Assembly: GCF_016097555.1 (NCBI RefSeq)
Contig: NC_054707.1
Span: forward strand, 49,127,711 to 49,191,710
Direction of reading: 5' to 3'
Length of the DNA stretch: 64,000 nt
Origin: Gigantopelta aegis
Taxonomy: Eukaryota > Mollusca > Gastropoda > Neomphalida > Peltospiridae
Part shown: positions 47,231-58,308 of the stretch, piece by piece
Layout of the letters: the number at the start of each line of letters is the position of its first letter
Position numbering within the stretch: the stretch's first letter is position 1
The notes under the pieces: model-generated
Told to the model about the DNA's origin: nothing
Database searches by the model: none
The model's input: only the letters and a program-made list of their open reading frames with translations
Program-made: the position numbers and the translations under genes

Positions 47231-47529
47231 ACAAACAGCCGAGTATAATCGCACCATCTTACTCGGCTGACAGCTTTTAGCCAATCAACGTTTCACATCT
47301 AATCACGTGTATGCTCCCGCGTCAGTTCCATGAATGGGTCAGATGAGGTGCATATAGGTCATGTTCATAAAAATACACATCCGGGTTAACTTGTCAACCA
47401 ATGAACGTTTATGTATAACTCGCGCCATGTGTAAATTATGTCGGTCATCACAGGTCACAAATTCTACAAATACACATCCGGGTTAAAGCGCAGTAGTTTC
47501 CGTGAAGTCACATGATAATATGTATCAAA
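47230..47529. promoter_or_regulatory. Divergent promoter region between INSIG and CCDC93
   Basis: About 300 bp separate the likely first exons of two genes read in opposite directions. A 19-bp motif, AAATACACATCCGGGTTAA, occurs twice in the same orientation (47371-47389 and 47468-47486). CCAATCA/CCAATGA boxes are at 47281 and 47398, and an E-box CACGTG is at about 47303. No TATA box is obvious. I saw no convincing sterol regulatory element. Confidence 0.55.
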
Positions 47530-50500
47530 ATGGCCTCTTCCAGTATTTTTGCTGGTCGACCTCGAGCTCCATCAGCGAGATTTCCAACTCAAATCGATGC
47601 TGATGGCAGAGAAGTTGAGGTATAATATCATAAGAGAAATGTAACTGCACATTCTTCTCATCTTGAGGAGCATTGTTACCTGACTGCTAGCATATTTGAT
47701 AAAAGTATAAATGAAAAGGAGATCCACCCACCTCCACTCAAGTCAAACTGCTTTTATGGACAATTTCAGTTTGGCTTGATGTAAAAATAAAATAAAAATA
47801 GTTTTTGAAAGAACAAGAATGTATTTGCAATTTAATTTTTTTTAAATATAAATTTAAAAGCCAAAAACATTGACACACTACATAAAGAAACCTGTCAGCA
47901 ACTGCATATTTAACCAGAATGTATTAAGTTTTTTTCCTGTTGTGTTTGTTAGTGATTAATATGTGAAAATGTTTTTATAAAGGAACTTGAAAATGATCAA
48001 TGAAAAGGTATTTAATGTCAAAAATAGGATTTGTGTTGTAGTAGAGCGTTAATCTTTGATTATCATTTGGTAGGCAGAGATTTTGCAGAATTTAAATAGA
48101 ATGGTCTCTGGACGGTAATTAATGAGTGTTATAACTGTCCAAATGTCCATCTAGCTCTCTTATTGTCAGAGTACTCAGGCTACTGGTATGGCAGCTGTAT
48201 AGTGGCTAGGGGCACATCATCAATGTGCACATATGCAAATATTACCTCTTCTAGAATAATGGTGGGTGCACTTGGGCAGTTGACGTGTTCGCCAAAAGTG
48301 CCATATTCAATTTGCTGAAGATGTGCTATGCAATTCATTAGTGTTAGGATTAGAATACATCTGAAGCCATCCAAATAGTGAATATGGCAAATTGATCTTC
48401 TTACTTGTTTGACATAGTACTTTTTGTAGACAGCCGTTTAAATATTAGTCCCCTACCAGTCCATCTGTCTCTCCATTCTACATATTGTTTTCCAGATGTT
48501 TTTTTAACAATGCCTTAAGATATTGAGCTGACATTTTGTATATGAGTCTATCATGTACTGTTGCAGATCAAGTTTTACCTTCATGGTGATTTACCAATGT
48601 TTGACAGAGTTATGGCCCTTGAACTTAGGAGATACGAAAATTAGTTTTCCAGACCTTTTGTTTGTAGTATGTCTGAAGATATTGAGCAGAAACTTTGTGT
48701 ATAGCTTTATCACATTATGTTACAGATCAAGTTTAACTTTCATGACAATTTATCCATTTTTGAGAGAATTATAGTCCTTGAACATATATTTCTTTCCAAA
48801 AGCAGTCCTTTACCGTGAACAAAATAAAGGCAAGCTTCAAGATCACTGACCTGAAATGGTGCTAGGCAACCAATTACATGGAATTTTAAATAAAATTAAT
48901 AAACATTTTATTGCAAGGCGATCAGTTTATCGCTTTTCAGGTGAGTGTGAAAACTGAAAAGAGCCGTTTTAATGACTCAAATTACATATTATTATTATTT
49001 TATTTTTTTATCTTTCATCTTCCAGTGCCTGTGGTTTTGTTTGTATATGCAGTCTGTTTCTGGTCATCCTAATGTTTGTAGTAGCCCAGTCAGGAGTTTA
49101 CATCCCTAAAATTTTTGTACATACAAATTACAAGACAGTTAGGAAATGTAATTAAGTTTTAAATTGTAATATGTACTTTTAGTGATTAGCAAGGCTCTGC
49201 TAAGCCCGAAACACACAACAAATGGGTCTGGCATGTAATGCCAATACATCCTGCACATCATGCAGTGTTTGATAACAAATATATGAAGTTATCTGATGCG
49301 AAGACGAATGCCATTCAAACATTTTGTCTTCACATTAAGCAGTTTTTATCAGTTTCCAACATTGATTTTGGAAACGCCTTCATATTTTATTTTGCCACCT
49401 TGGTGTATCAAACCACCGAAAATTGTATTCAATCTTGTGCATCTAAAGAAAGATCGCACAGATGCAGTTATTTATAAACATTTCATGGAAATTCAAGAGA
49501 GGTACCATGAATACATCCCTGTTTACACAGACGGATCACGGGATGGGAATTCTGTGGCTTGTGCTACAGTTTTTCCATCAGACAATATAATTACCACGAG
49601 ATTGCCCGATTCAGCATCAATCTTTACTGCTGAAATGTGGGCAATCATTAAAGCCCTGGAACAGATTAAGAATGCATGTGCATCCAAATATATAATTTTT
49701 ATTGACTCACTTTCGTGTCTCCAAGCTTAACAGTATATGAAATTGGAGCATCCATTGTTTGGGATGGTGATACAAAAGGGTATGCAGTCAAAACGGCCCC
49801 ATGATGAAACGGCCCTGAACATGTAAGTCAAAACGGCCAAAGAAAAAAGTTAAAAGGGCCAAAGAAAATGGTCAAAACGGCCAAAGAAAAAAGTCAAAAC
49901 GGCCAAAAGAAATGGTCAAACGGCCAATAGGTACTATCACGTTAAATTAATTCCCATTAGTAATAATTAGTAATCAATATAGCCTATATCACAGGCAGTT
50001 CAAAAATATGTATCAAAACAACGGAATCACTGGTAACAATTTATTAGCCTACACAACGCAATTTACCGGACAAGTTCCATGTGGCGCTACTCGTCGGGGT
50101 GTCGTGCGTGCCCGCCCTGTAATTCATTATTTTAATAATTCAATCACAGAAAGGGAAGGGGGGGGGGGGGGGGTAGTGGACCATCTAGGCTTTCCGGGTG
50201 AGTGCGTATCATCTGAACGAGTTCCTAGTGGCGTTGCTCACCCGGGGGCCACAACGGGCCTGTCCCCCAATTTACTAATATAATTAAGACCACCAATTGA
50301 CCTTGTATTTGAAAAGACCGATAGACCGATCTTTGATACGGTCGGCAGGTAACCGCAATTAGCCTTTTAACTTCTACAGTGAGTGTATCGAGTTTGTATA
50401 AAATCTGCTTTACAAACATTTCATGATACCATTCGTGTTTTTATTAGGTAATCGGTTAGGTATTCGGAGTGTTTTAAGGCTCCGGCGGTTTTGTTAATTG

Positions 50501-53500
50501 TCAAATCAACAGGAGTAACTTTTCCTCTGCCCTGGGTAAAAAAAAAAAAAAAAAAAAAAATCACTGTGAGTTAATCTTGAAAGAGAGCTCTTCCTTAAAT
50601 ATCAATAAAATACTGGTTTAATGCAACCATAGTTTGTAATAAATAGTTTTCATCGTAAATGTATTTGTTAGCGTTCCCTCTCATTTTTGGGTTTTGGGCT
50701 TTGAGGTAGGGTTGGGGTGGGATGCCCTTTGCTTGGTGCAATCTCTTGTATAATGGCTTGGGCGATGTGTTTGAAATGGTTATAATAATAACTATTCATG
50801 TTTCTCCAAAACTTACCTGTACTTAAAATCTACATATTAACACAGATGTACTAGTACACTAACCACATATGTAGATTTTAAACTCTTTGTTTATTCAAAC
50901 ATAAATAAGACGCAGATAATATCCGTGTAGTGAGACCGTACTATAAAAACTGTCTTTGCACAGTTATCTTTCTCGACACTTGTGTAGATGAAATACATTT
51001 TTAAAGTATTATATCTAAGGCCGTCTTGACTTGATATCTGTATTGTATTATATTTTTCCCACAGCTCTTTACACTGGTCTCACATAATTGTGTAAATAAT
51101 ATTTTCATATACCAGTACTTACCTTTCTAACACCCAATAGCCGATATGTATTTTTGTGCTGGGGTGTCCTTAAACATTCATTCATTCATTCATTCATTCA
51201 TTCATTCATTCATTCATTCATTCATTCATTCATTCATTCATGTATTGCACCAGTCAAAAAAGAAACACTGAATTAAATATGACAAAATACTGAAGCTGAG
51301 TCTAGCTGGCGTTTGCAGTATTACTATGCCTTATTTGAAAATATCTTAACAGAAGCAACTAGTAAACTTAAGACCGTCTTTTAATTTGTTGATGTTGTAT
51401 TTTGTTGTAGGTTGAGACTCGTGAAGATGAAGAACAGAATGTTAAACTTCAGCAAACTATTGAACTTCTGCTTGCAGCTGGCTACTTCAGAGCACGAATC
51501 AAGGGGCTTTCTCCATTTGACAAGGTAACCATCTTCTCACTTTGTCAAAGTGGCCTTATTCTCAGTTTGACACAGTGACCTTATTCGCCATTTTTGAAGG
51601 TGACCTTGTTCTCCATTTGACATGGTAACCTTATTCTCAGTTTGACACAGTGACCTTATTCGCCATTTTTGAAGGGGATCTTGTTCTCCATTTGACATGG
51701 TAACCTTATTCTCAGTTTGACACAGTGACCTTATTCACCATTTTTCATCTGGCCTTGTTCTCCATTGGACATGGTAACCTTGTTCTCCATTTACCAGGGT
51801 GACCTTTTTCTCCATTTGTCATGGTAGCCTTATTCTCAGTTTGACAAGGTAACCTTATTTTCCATCCTGTATTTCATAAATTAAATTATCTACTAACACA
51901 CAGGATTACCAGCATTAGCATTTTGATAGCTAAAATACCCGCTTTTTACTGCTAAAGTAAGTCATATAAAATAATAGGAATTGTTATTCCACACCACCAC
52001 CGCCACCCGCCTGCTACCGTTTTGATCGGGCTGCTGGTGCTCCCTTGCACCTGCCAGTGCAGGCGGTCCCTCCTCTCCCCTCCCCCCACCTTTCCTGTCA
52101 TGGACGGAGGAGCCGGCTCTTGTGCCCACGACAGGCGTGCACTACAACAGCTTGTTCTGAATGTGCACGTAAAACCCTATGACATGATATGACATTCCAC
52201 ACTGTCATTTGTGCTTTTCATTATCGTGTACAGTGTTACATGTTATTTGTTACTGTTCTAACAAATTATTTGTTAACTTATACAAGACAAAGCAGACTGT
52301 TAAATTAGTACCTTATATAAACTTTTAAAATTTCAGCTATTAAATGGAAGTAATAAGAAATGATTGTAATATCACATGACCATGACATGGTGTGGCATGA
52401 AATAACTGTAATTAAAAATAGGTCTCGTTATCATTCTGTTGATGTTTCTAATGTCAGTCAAGTAAAAATTTAAATATTTCTAATTATAAAACATAAAAGC
52501 ATGAAAGAGTCTTCATTTTATATGAACATGTATACCAGTTTGTGGTCAGTATTATATGACAGAATTATTTTTTATCCAGGTTGTTGGAGGTATGACGTGG
52601 TGTATCACAACTTGTAATTTTGACTTGGATGTTGATCTGCTGTTCCAGGAGAACTCAACTATTGGTCAGAAGATGTAAGAGGTTTTTCCTTTTTTTTTTA
52701 CAATAAGTGGTACAGCTGCTGAACATTTGTATAAAATTGATGTAATAATTCACATTATTTTCTTGGACTTATTCATGTAGTTGATGCATTTAAAAATGAC
52801 AGTAAAAGAAAGTCTTCATTATAATTACCAACATATATATAGATAAATAATACATTTGGTAGCTATGCTGGAATAAAATATTTGTAAATTAGTTTCAAGG
52901 TTTCCACCAGAGTATAGAGGGTAAAATTATGTACCTGAAAATATTGAAAATTAATATACTCAAAGACAAAATTTATTGTGACATGGATTGTTTGGAGTAA
53001 TAAATTTGTGAATGGATTTATGGATGTAAACCAGAGAACATGTGAATGAAACAGCTCGAAGAAATGCAACCAAGCAGTTGTTGCAGCGATTGCATGCTTT
53101 GTGCAAGGAAACATGGAATATTCAGGAGAAATCCTGTCCAGTGTTCACCATAAAAGGCCAGACATTCAGTCGCAAATCATTGCCACTCTGTGCAGCCTTC
53201 AGAAGTCCAGAAGTCAGAAAAACACCATTAGTGAACTGTTTGATGCAATTTTGTCATGCCACGCCTTAGTGAAAATGACAGATGGCGAGTTATAGGGATG
53301 CTTGAATCTGGGACCTCGCAGCGTGACGTCGCACATCTGTTCAACGTCCACAGAAACACCACATGGCACTTATGACAATGATATTAACAAAACAACCAGG
53401 TCAGGGACCGTCCCTGTAGCGGCCGACCACCCGTGACAACCCCTTGCCAAGATACATGGATCCGAACCACACATCTGTGAAACAGGCTCCAGCCAGCAAC

Positions 53501-55029
53501 CCTCACAGCCTGTACCATCCCTTTCTTCAGCGTTTAGTGGCCTCAATGAGACGACGGTGCCAGGCCTGTATCAATGCTCAGGGTGGACACATACTGACTG
53601 TGTAAACGTCACTCCGGACCCCCTCTAGTGATGTGGCTTATTTGCATATGGCAGGTGCGCCCTTTTCATGGACTATTGCTCATTTCCATACCTTCGGACA
53701 TTTCTCTTTCCATGTTACAACGTCTCATACACGGCAGTAAAACTTATCATCAATTATCTTTGTCTTTTGTGTGTCACAATAACTTTTGCCTTTGAGTATA
53801 GATATATAATTTTTACAATGTATAGATAGATGATAGTAAGAGAACTGCTGTTTAAAGTTTGTCAAGACACATAAAATGAAGTGTCCAATTTGAAAACATT
53901 TCAAGCCCATAACCACCTATATGTATACTAGTAAGTGCACTTAAGGACAGTTTTGTTTTTATTACTTACCCTCAAATTATTTTCTATTATTTATCTAAAA
54001 AGACACATTAATTTAAAAATGTTTGTAATTATAATGCTGGTACTCATCATCAGACTTTTGTATTTGTGGGACCCAAGTGCAGTTACAATGTTGTTATATA
54101 TTTTGCAGATCGTTGACTGAAAAGATTGTCGCCGTCCTTCCCAAGATGAAATGTCCGCACCGTATTGAGCCTCACCAGATCCAGGGCTTGGACTTCATCC
54201 ACATATACCCTGTTGTGCAGGTACAGCCTCACAGAGCCTGGAAAATACCAAATCTTTGGCATCCGATAGTCGATGTGCTCTAGTGGTGTCATTAAACAAA
54301 ACAAACTTTTAACTTTCATAGATCCTGGAAACAGGAGAGGTGGAAAGGAAATGTTTTATTTAACGATGCACGAAACATATTTTATTTTACGGTTATATGG
54401 CGTCAGTGGGAGGGGTGGATGTATGGTATGGTTATGTGGTAGTAAATACAGTGAAACCAGACATCAATGGGACCAAGTAAAATGTCTACTTTTGATGGGT
54501 ATTCAGTTTACAGAGGTTCTGTTCTGTTCTGTATTACAAAGGGACCGTGAAAAAGGTCTAGTTTTAATGGGTATTCAGTTTACAGAGGTTCTGTGCTGTA
54601 TTACAAAGAGAACTTGAAAAAGGTCTAGTTTTAATGGGTATTCAGTTTACAGAGGTTCTTTGCTGTATTACAAAGAGACCTTGAAAAAGGTCTGGTTTTA
54701 ATGGGTATTCAGTTTACAGAGGTTCTGTTCTATGCTGTATTACAAAGGGACTGTGAAAAATGTCTGGTTTTGATGGAATTCCAGTTTATAGAGGGTCCAG
54801 TTTTGAGTGTTTCACTGTAAATTGCACGAAATCATAAAGTAATCATTATGTCGGATATTGTTTAAAACTAAAATTTAAAGTAAATCCTATGGTTTATGTT
54901 TTAAAAACAGATTATTTTTCTTTTTGACAGTGGTTGGTGAAAAGAGCAATTGAGACTCGAGAAGAAATGGGGGATTATATTCGATCATTTGCAGTTTCCC
55001 AGTTCAGCAAAAATCATGCTACACCAGAG
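47530..55029 (+). CDS. CCDC93: CCDC93, N-terminal part: first 5 coding exons (gene continues past the window)
   Basis: Exons 47530-47619, 51411-51524, 52580-52674, 54109-54220 and 54931-55029 give 170 residues in frame. CCDC93 is a subunit of the CCC complex (with CCDC22 and COMMD proteins), which works with Retriever and WASH to recycle cargo from endosomes. The match to human CCDC93 is very strong: [57 protein letters not shown], then [29 protein letters not shown] and [19 protein letters not shown]. This is the N-terminal NN-CH-like domain; the coiled-coil part lies to the right of the window. The start [20 protein letters not shown] is lineage specific. Intron 5 is at least 8.9 kb. Introns carry two Tc1 elements, SINEs and minisatellites. 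Confidence 0.95.
48440..48785. repeat. Dispersed repeat, two tandem copies of about 165 bp
   Basis: AAGATATTGAGCTGACATTT / AAGATATTGAGCAGAAACTT and CAGATCAAGTTTTACCTTCA / CAGATCAAGTTTAACTTTCA mark two diverged copies. Each ends near GAGTTATGGCCCTTGAAC or its variant. Confidence 0.6.
49200..49755 (+). mobile_element. LINE fragment: RNase H domain of a non-LTR retrotransposon
   Basis: In the frame through 49730 the protein has [14 protein letters not shown], then [19 protein letters not shown] (the first RNase H Asp in YTDGS), [15 protein letters not shown] (the Glu) and [13 protein letters not shown] (the second Asp). This is the usual C-terminal RNase H of jockey/I-like LINEs. An upstream part at 49200-49400 is in another frame, so it is broken. 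The reverse transcriptase is missing. Confidence 0.75.
49785..49935. repeat. AAACGGCC(AAAGAAAA) short tandem repeat
   Basis: About seven imperfect units of GTCAAAACGGCCAAAGAAAA of 20-25 bp. Confidence 0.75.
51178..51242. repeat. (ATTC)n microsatellite
   Basis: About 16 perfect CATT units. Confidence 0.95.
51506..51865. repeat. About 25-bp minisatellite copying the CCDC93 exon 2 donor
   Basis: Exon 2 ends TTTCTCCATTTGACAAG|gtaacc at 51524. The next 340 bp repeat this border about 13 times (TTCTCCATTTGACATGGTAACC, TCAGTTTGACACAGTGACC, and TTTGACAAGGTAACC near 51845). Several copies keep a GGTAACC donor core. Confidence 0.85.
51985..52190 (+). repeat. GC-rich insert, probable retroelement 3' tail
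   Basis: A 200-bp GC-rich island (CTGCCAGTGCAGGCGGTCCC, GGACGGAGGAGCCGGC) in AT-rich intron DNA ends with a TATGACATGATATGACAT short repeat. This resembles the 3' end of a LINE or SINE (inference). Confidence 0.45.
52957..53798 (+). mobile_element. Internally deleted Tc1-type transposon
   Basis: TACTCAAAGACAAAATTTAT at the left and the complement of ATAACTTTTGCCTTTGAGTA at the right form 28-bp inverted repeats with two mismatches, both flanked by TA. It holds only the two ends of a transposase. Located in CCDC93 intron 3. Confidence 0.85.
53256..53605 (+). pseudogene. Tc1 transposase remnant
   Basis: [19 protein letters not shown], then [15 protein letters not shown], is the N-terminal HTH of a Tc1 transposase; a stop follows soon after. 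A further piece reads [15 protein letters not shown]. At about 53546 the sequence jumps to the C-terminus [16 protein letters not shown]. The catalytic DDE core is deleted. Compare the intact copy at 55456-56463. Confidence 0.8.
54251..54308 (+). repeat. SINE tail A fragment
   Basis: GGCATCCGATAGTCGATGTG followed by CTCTAGTGGTGTCATTAAAC. The head is missing. It starts 31 bp after CCDC93 exon 4. Confidence 0.7.
54341..54412 (-). repeat. SINE tail B fragment, minus strand
   Basis: GAAAGGAAATGTTTTATTTA, then CGATGCACGAAACATATTTT and GGTTATATGGCGTCAG, is the complement of tail B. Confidence 0.65.
54448..54823. mobile_element. MITE of the CAGTGAAACC family with an internal tandem array
   Basis: Left end ATACAGTGAAACCAGACATC, right end GAGTGTTTCACTGTAA. 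Between them a unit of about 65 bp (TTAATGGGTATTCAGTTTAC, AGAGGTTCTGTGCTGTATTA) is repeated four times. Located in CCDC93 intron 4. Confidence 0.7.
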
Positions 55030-55280
55030 GTGAGTGTTAAAACCCATTTGTATGACTATTACATGTAGCTTAGGACCAGGTTTCCCCAAGTCTAGAGCAT
55101 CAGATGGTACTTAACAATTATACAAATGTAGCTGCCACAAGGAGAAATATTTTCAGAAATGTTTGGCATCTCAATGAGGTGATTTTGTGAGAAATAAATT
55201 TACATTGATATCACCAGGCAAGAATATAATATTTGCCTAATATGTTCATGCATCAGCTATACCATAGTCTGCAATGAACA

Positions 55281-56782
55281 TATACTCTTCAAAAGAAGAA
55301 ACGCAAAACCACATTGTCGTAACATTTGGAGAATTGATTTAATTATTGAATGGTGAGTCCGATAATTACCAAATGTTGCAGGATTGTTCACAATTCACTC
55401 TAGTCCATTGTGAGTAAGTGATAGGACACACCACCAAGGTCAAGGTCATCTGGAGTCAATACCGGGTGTGGCCTCCGCGTGTGTTGACAACTGCCTGGCA
55501 CCGCCTGCCCATTGAAGCAACCAGAGTACGGATGACGTCCCGGGGGATGGTGGCCCACTCGGCCTGCAAGGCTGCTGCCAGCTCGGGCAGGGTCTGGGGC
55601 TGTGGTTGTCGCTGTCGGAGGCGTCGGTCCAACTCGTCCCATAGATGCTCAATTGGGTTCAAATCCGGTGATATCGATGGCCAAGGAAGGACATTAATGT
55701 TGTTGTTCTGTAGGAAAGCCGTTGTGAGACGTGCTGTGTGAGGCCTGGCGTTGTCATGTTGGAACACTGCGTTGGCGTTGGCCATAACTGGAACGATGTG
55801 TGGCCGGAGGATCTGGTCAATGTAGCCCTGTGCATTCAGGTTGCCCTGCACGTGGACCAGGTCAGTTCTGCCAGTGTGTGAGATGGCTGCCCACACCATG
55901 ACACTACCCCCGCCGAATCTGTCCACTTCCTGCACACAGTTTGCCGCATAACGTTCACCACGACGCCTATATACGCGACATCTTCCATCATGACGTCGGA
56001 GCAGAAATCGGGACTCGTCACTGAACCACACCTGTCTCCATCGCAGTTGAGGCCATTGTCGATGAATCTGGCACCACTGCAGTCGGAGTCGACGGTGTTG
56101 TGGTGTTAAGATGACACCTCGAACTGGACATCTGGCACGAATTCCTACCTCACGTAGGCGGTTCCGTACGGTCTGGTCGGATATCCTGCGCAAACCTGGT
56201 ATTGCTGCGGCTGTGGAGGTGGCAGTAGTCAATCGTTCCCGAAGGTGGCGTACCCGGATGTAGCGGTCCTGCCCGGGGGTAGTGACCCGTGGTCGACCGG
56301 ATCTAGGGAGGTCACGTGTTGATCCATGTTGCTGATAACGGTCCCACAGTCTGGAGATGGTGCTTGGGGACACATGGAATGCCCTGGCAACGGCCGTTCT
56401 GGATTCGCCTGCGTCTAGTCGGCCGATGGCATTGTTTCTCTGCGGTTCACTGAGACGTGGCATGTCCTGGATTGTCAACTGTCGGCCAGATACAGAGGCC
56501 AGGCAAGCGAACACCCTGCACTTTTATACTGTCGGTGTTCATGTTGCACGTGCAGACAACGCACGTGCAGTGGTGACATGGTTTGCACGTGGCTGCGTTT
56601 TTGCGAATATTCACATTTTGGTACTTTATTGTACAGTAGCTGCGTTTTATCGAATGTAACCGTGGGAATATGTTTGGGACATGCAATGACCTTATATTCA
56701 CAAAGCATGAACCGGTAGGAAACATAAAATCGGAGTTATAACCCATTTGTACCCTTTTGCGTTTCTTTTTTTGAAGAGTATA
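55281..56782 (-). mobile_element. Tc1-type transposon, intact-looking
   Basis: TACTCTTCAAAAGAAGAAAC at 55283 and the complement of TTTCTTTTTTTGAAGAGTA ending at 56780 are inverted repeats; TA is duplicated on both sides. It is 1.5 kb long with a single uninterrupted transposase frame on the minus strand. The GC content is far above that of the surrounding intron. Located in CCDC93 intron 5, antisense to the gene. Confidence 0.9.
55456..56463 (-). CDS. Tc1 transposase, 335 aa
   Basis: I chose the start MPRLSEPQRNNAIGRL because the related copy at 53256 begins the same way; an ATG 17 codons upstream (56514) also exists. Paired helix-turn-helix DNA-binding region in residues 1-110 (TAVARAFHVSPSTISRLWDR), with the GRPRVTTPGQD linker. 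The DDE catalytic triad is complete: WFSDESRF, FQHDNARPHTA and SPDLNPIEHLWDELDRR, with 34 residues between the second D and E (DD34E, Tc1 type). It ends NTRGGHTRY. The length is normal for Tc1 transposases (about 340), which cut and paste DNA at TA sites. Confidence 0.93.
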   Translation of the reverse strand: MPRLSEPQRNNAIGRLDAGESRTAVARAFHVSPSTISRLWDRYQQHGSTRDLPRSGRPRVTTPGQDRYIRVRHLRERLTTATSTAAAIPGLRRISDQTVRNRLREVGIRARCPVRGVILTPQHRRLRLQWCQIHRQWPQLRWRQVWFSDESRFLLRRHDGRCRVYRRRGERYAANCVQEVDRFGGGSVMVWAAISHTGRTDLVHVQGNLNAQGYIDQILRPHIVPVMANANAVFQHDNARPHTARLTTAFLQNNNINVLPWPSISPDLNPIEHLWDELDRRLRQRQPQPQTLPELAAALQAEWATIPRDVIRTLVASMGRRCQAVVNTRGGHTRY

Positions 56783-57071
56783 CATCACCAATGCACAGCT
56801 ATTGTTCACAATATAAATATATGATATCATGCTAAATAGTTTGTCATCGATGGTTAACGTATGTTACTGACTGTCAGTAAGCCACCTTCTATTGATTTGA
56901 ATAAATTCTTGTGGGGAACTAAATTTGCAATTAAATTATGATTTGTGTATTTTTATTTGAATTGTTTTTAGAACAGTATGTCCTTGTACAGTTTTTGAGG
57001 TGTAAACGTTACAGAATTTAAACATACTAATAATAGTGCAGAAAACTTTATGCTGTAATGCAGAGTTGTGT

Positions 57072-57117
57072 CTCACCCCCCCCCCCCCCCACCCCACCCC
57101 ACCCCACCCCACCCCCA
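57072..57117. repeat. Poly-C / CCCCA tract
   Basis: A C run at 57077-57090 followed by CCCCA repeats. Located in CCDC93 intron 5. Confidence 0.9.
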
Positions 57118-57179
57118 GCCTGTGCAGGGATCTCAAGGTTATAGGATTGATTGTTCATAATTTATCCAATAGCTTATTT

Positions 57180-58210
57180 CCTATTCCAACTATTGCTCAT
57201 TGACTGGTGTATTGGAGGTCATGGTATGTGCTGTCCTGCTTGTGGGAAAGTGTATACAACATTCTCTTGTTACTGCAGTGTACATGTCAGGGCTCAAATT
57301 AGCAGCCTGTAAAAAGTGAAAATCAGTCCATGTTTTTAGATTTAGCAGGTGAAATAGATATTCACCTGTTAAAACCAAAAGGTCATTTTCAAGAGGCAGA
57401 TTTATGTACGATTATCTCAGCAGCAATTTATCTCAAGATCCCATTACATTTTAATTCCATAATACTCTAAAATACATCTCGGAGATCCTAGTTTTTCCAA
57501 CACAATCTCAAACCTCATGCTGTCATATTTCCAGCAGGCCATATGTTTTTTTCGCAGGACATATTTCTCATGACCTGCTATTTTAAAAACAATAGCAGGT
57601 CATATTTTACTTCCTGTTGAAATCAAGCCATGAGGTGGTGACAATGGATTTTGTTTTTCTAACTCTAGATCTGTTATTTTCACTTAATAGTAATACTGCC
57701 ATGCTGTGTACGGTATAAAAGATCCCTTGCTGCTGATCAGAAAGAATAGCCCATTGCATGGTGGCAGTGAGTCTCATTATCTGTGTGGTCCTCAACCATA
57801 CATTGACAGCATATAACCGTAAAGAAAATGTGGTCACGGCATCAAATAAATCAGTCCTCGGCTATCTTGGCTGGACAGTGGTTGGTTGTTAGTGGATAGT
57901 GAGGGAGACGTTGTGTAATGGCCTTACACCTCAGTAAATTGTTAGCCTTTACAACTTCTTTTGAGTAGCAGGATCGAACCACCTCGGCGGATCCATTCAG
58001 TTGATTGTGTTTTTTCCCATTCTAACTAGTGCACCATGACTGGACAAAGACCGTGGCATGTGCTTTCCTGTCTTTGAGGAAGTACACATAAAAGATCTCT
58101 TGCTGCGTTAGGAAAAATGTAGCAGGTTTCCTTTGATGACTACAAGTCATAATTACCAAATGTTTGACATTAATTAATCAATGTGCTCTAGTGGTGTCAT
58201 TAAACAAAAC
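57180..58210 (+). repeat. Mosaic of SINE fragments
   Basis: Pieces in order: a type A body (57200-57290), a body and tail B (57690-57860: AAAAGATCCCTTGCTGCTGA, ATATAACCGTAAAGAAAATG), a type C piece (about 57860-57970) and a type A body with tail A (57975-58210: TGTGCTCTAGTGGTGTCATT). Each is diverged. 57290-57680 has no clear feature. Confidence 0.6.
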
Positions 58211-58308
58211 AAACAGTTTTCTTTTTTTTTCTTTTGGGTGAGAGGCAATACCCAGATGCAGACCCAGTACATTCTTGCCTTACGGTCAGTTAGTGGCTAG
58301 ATCCACCA

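Larger units (their letters stand above)
47620..51410. other. CCDC93 intron 1: repeats only
   Basis: Contains a fold-back relative at 47830-48200, a doubled dispersed repeat at 48440-48785, a LINE fragment, an AAACGGCC minisatellite, a poly-G tract at 50159-50173, poly-A at 50539-50560 and an (ATTC)n microsatellite. I see no exon in it. The stretch 50180-51170 has nothing that I recognise. Confidence 0.6.
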
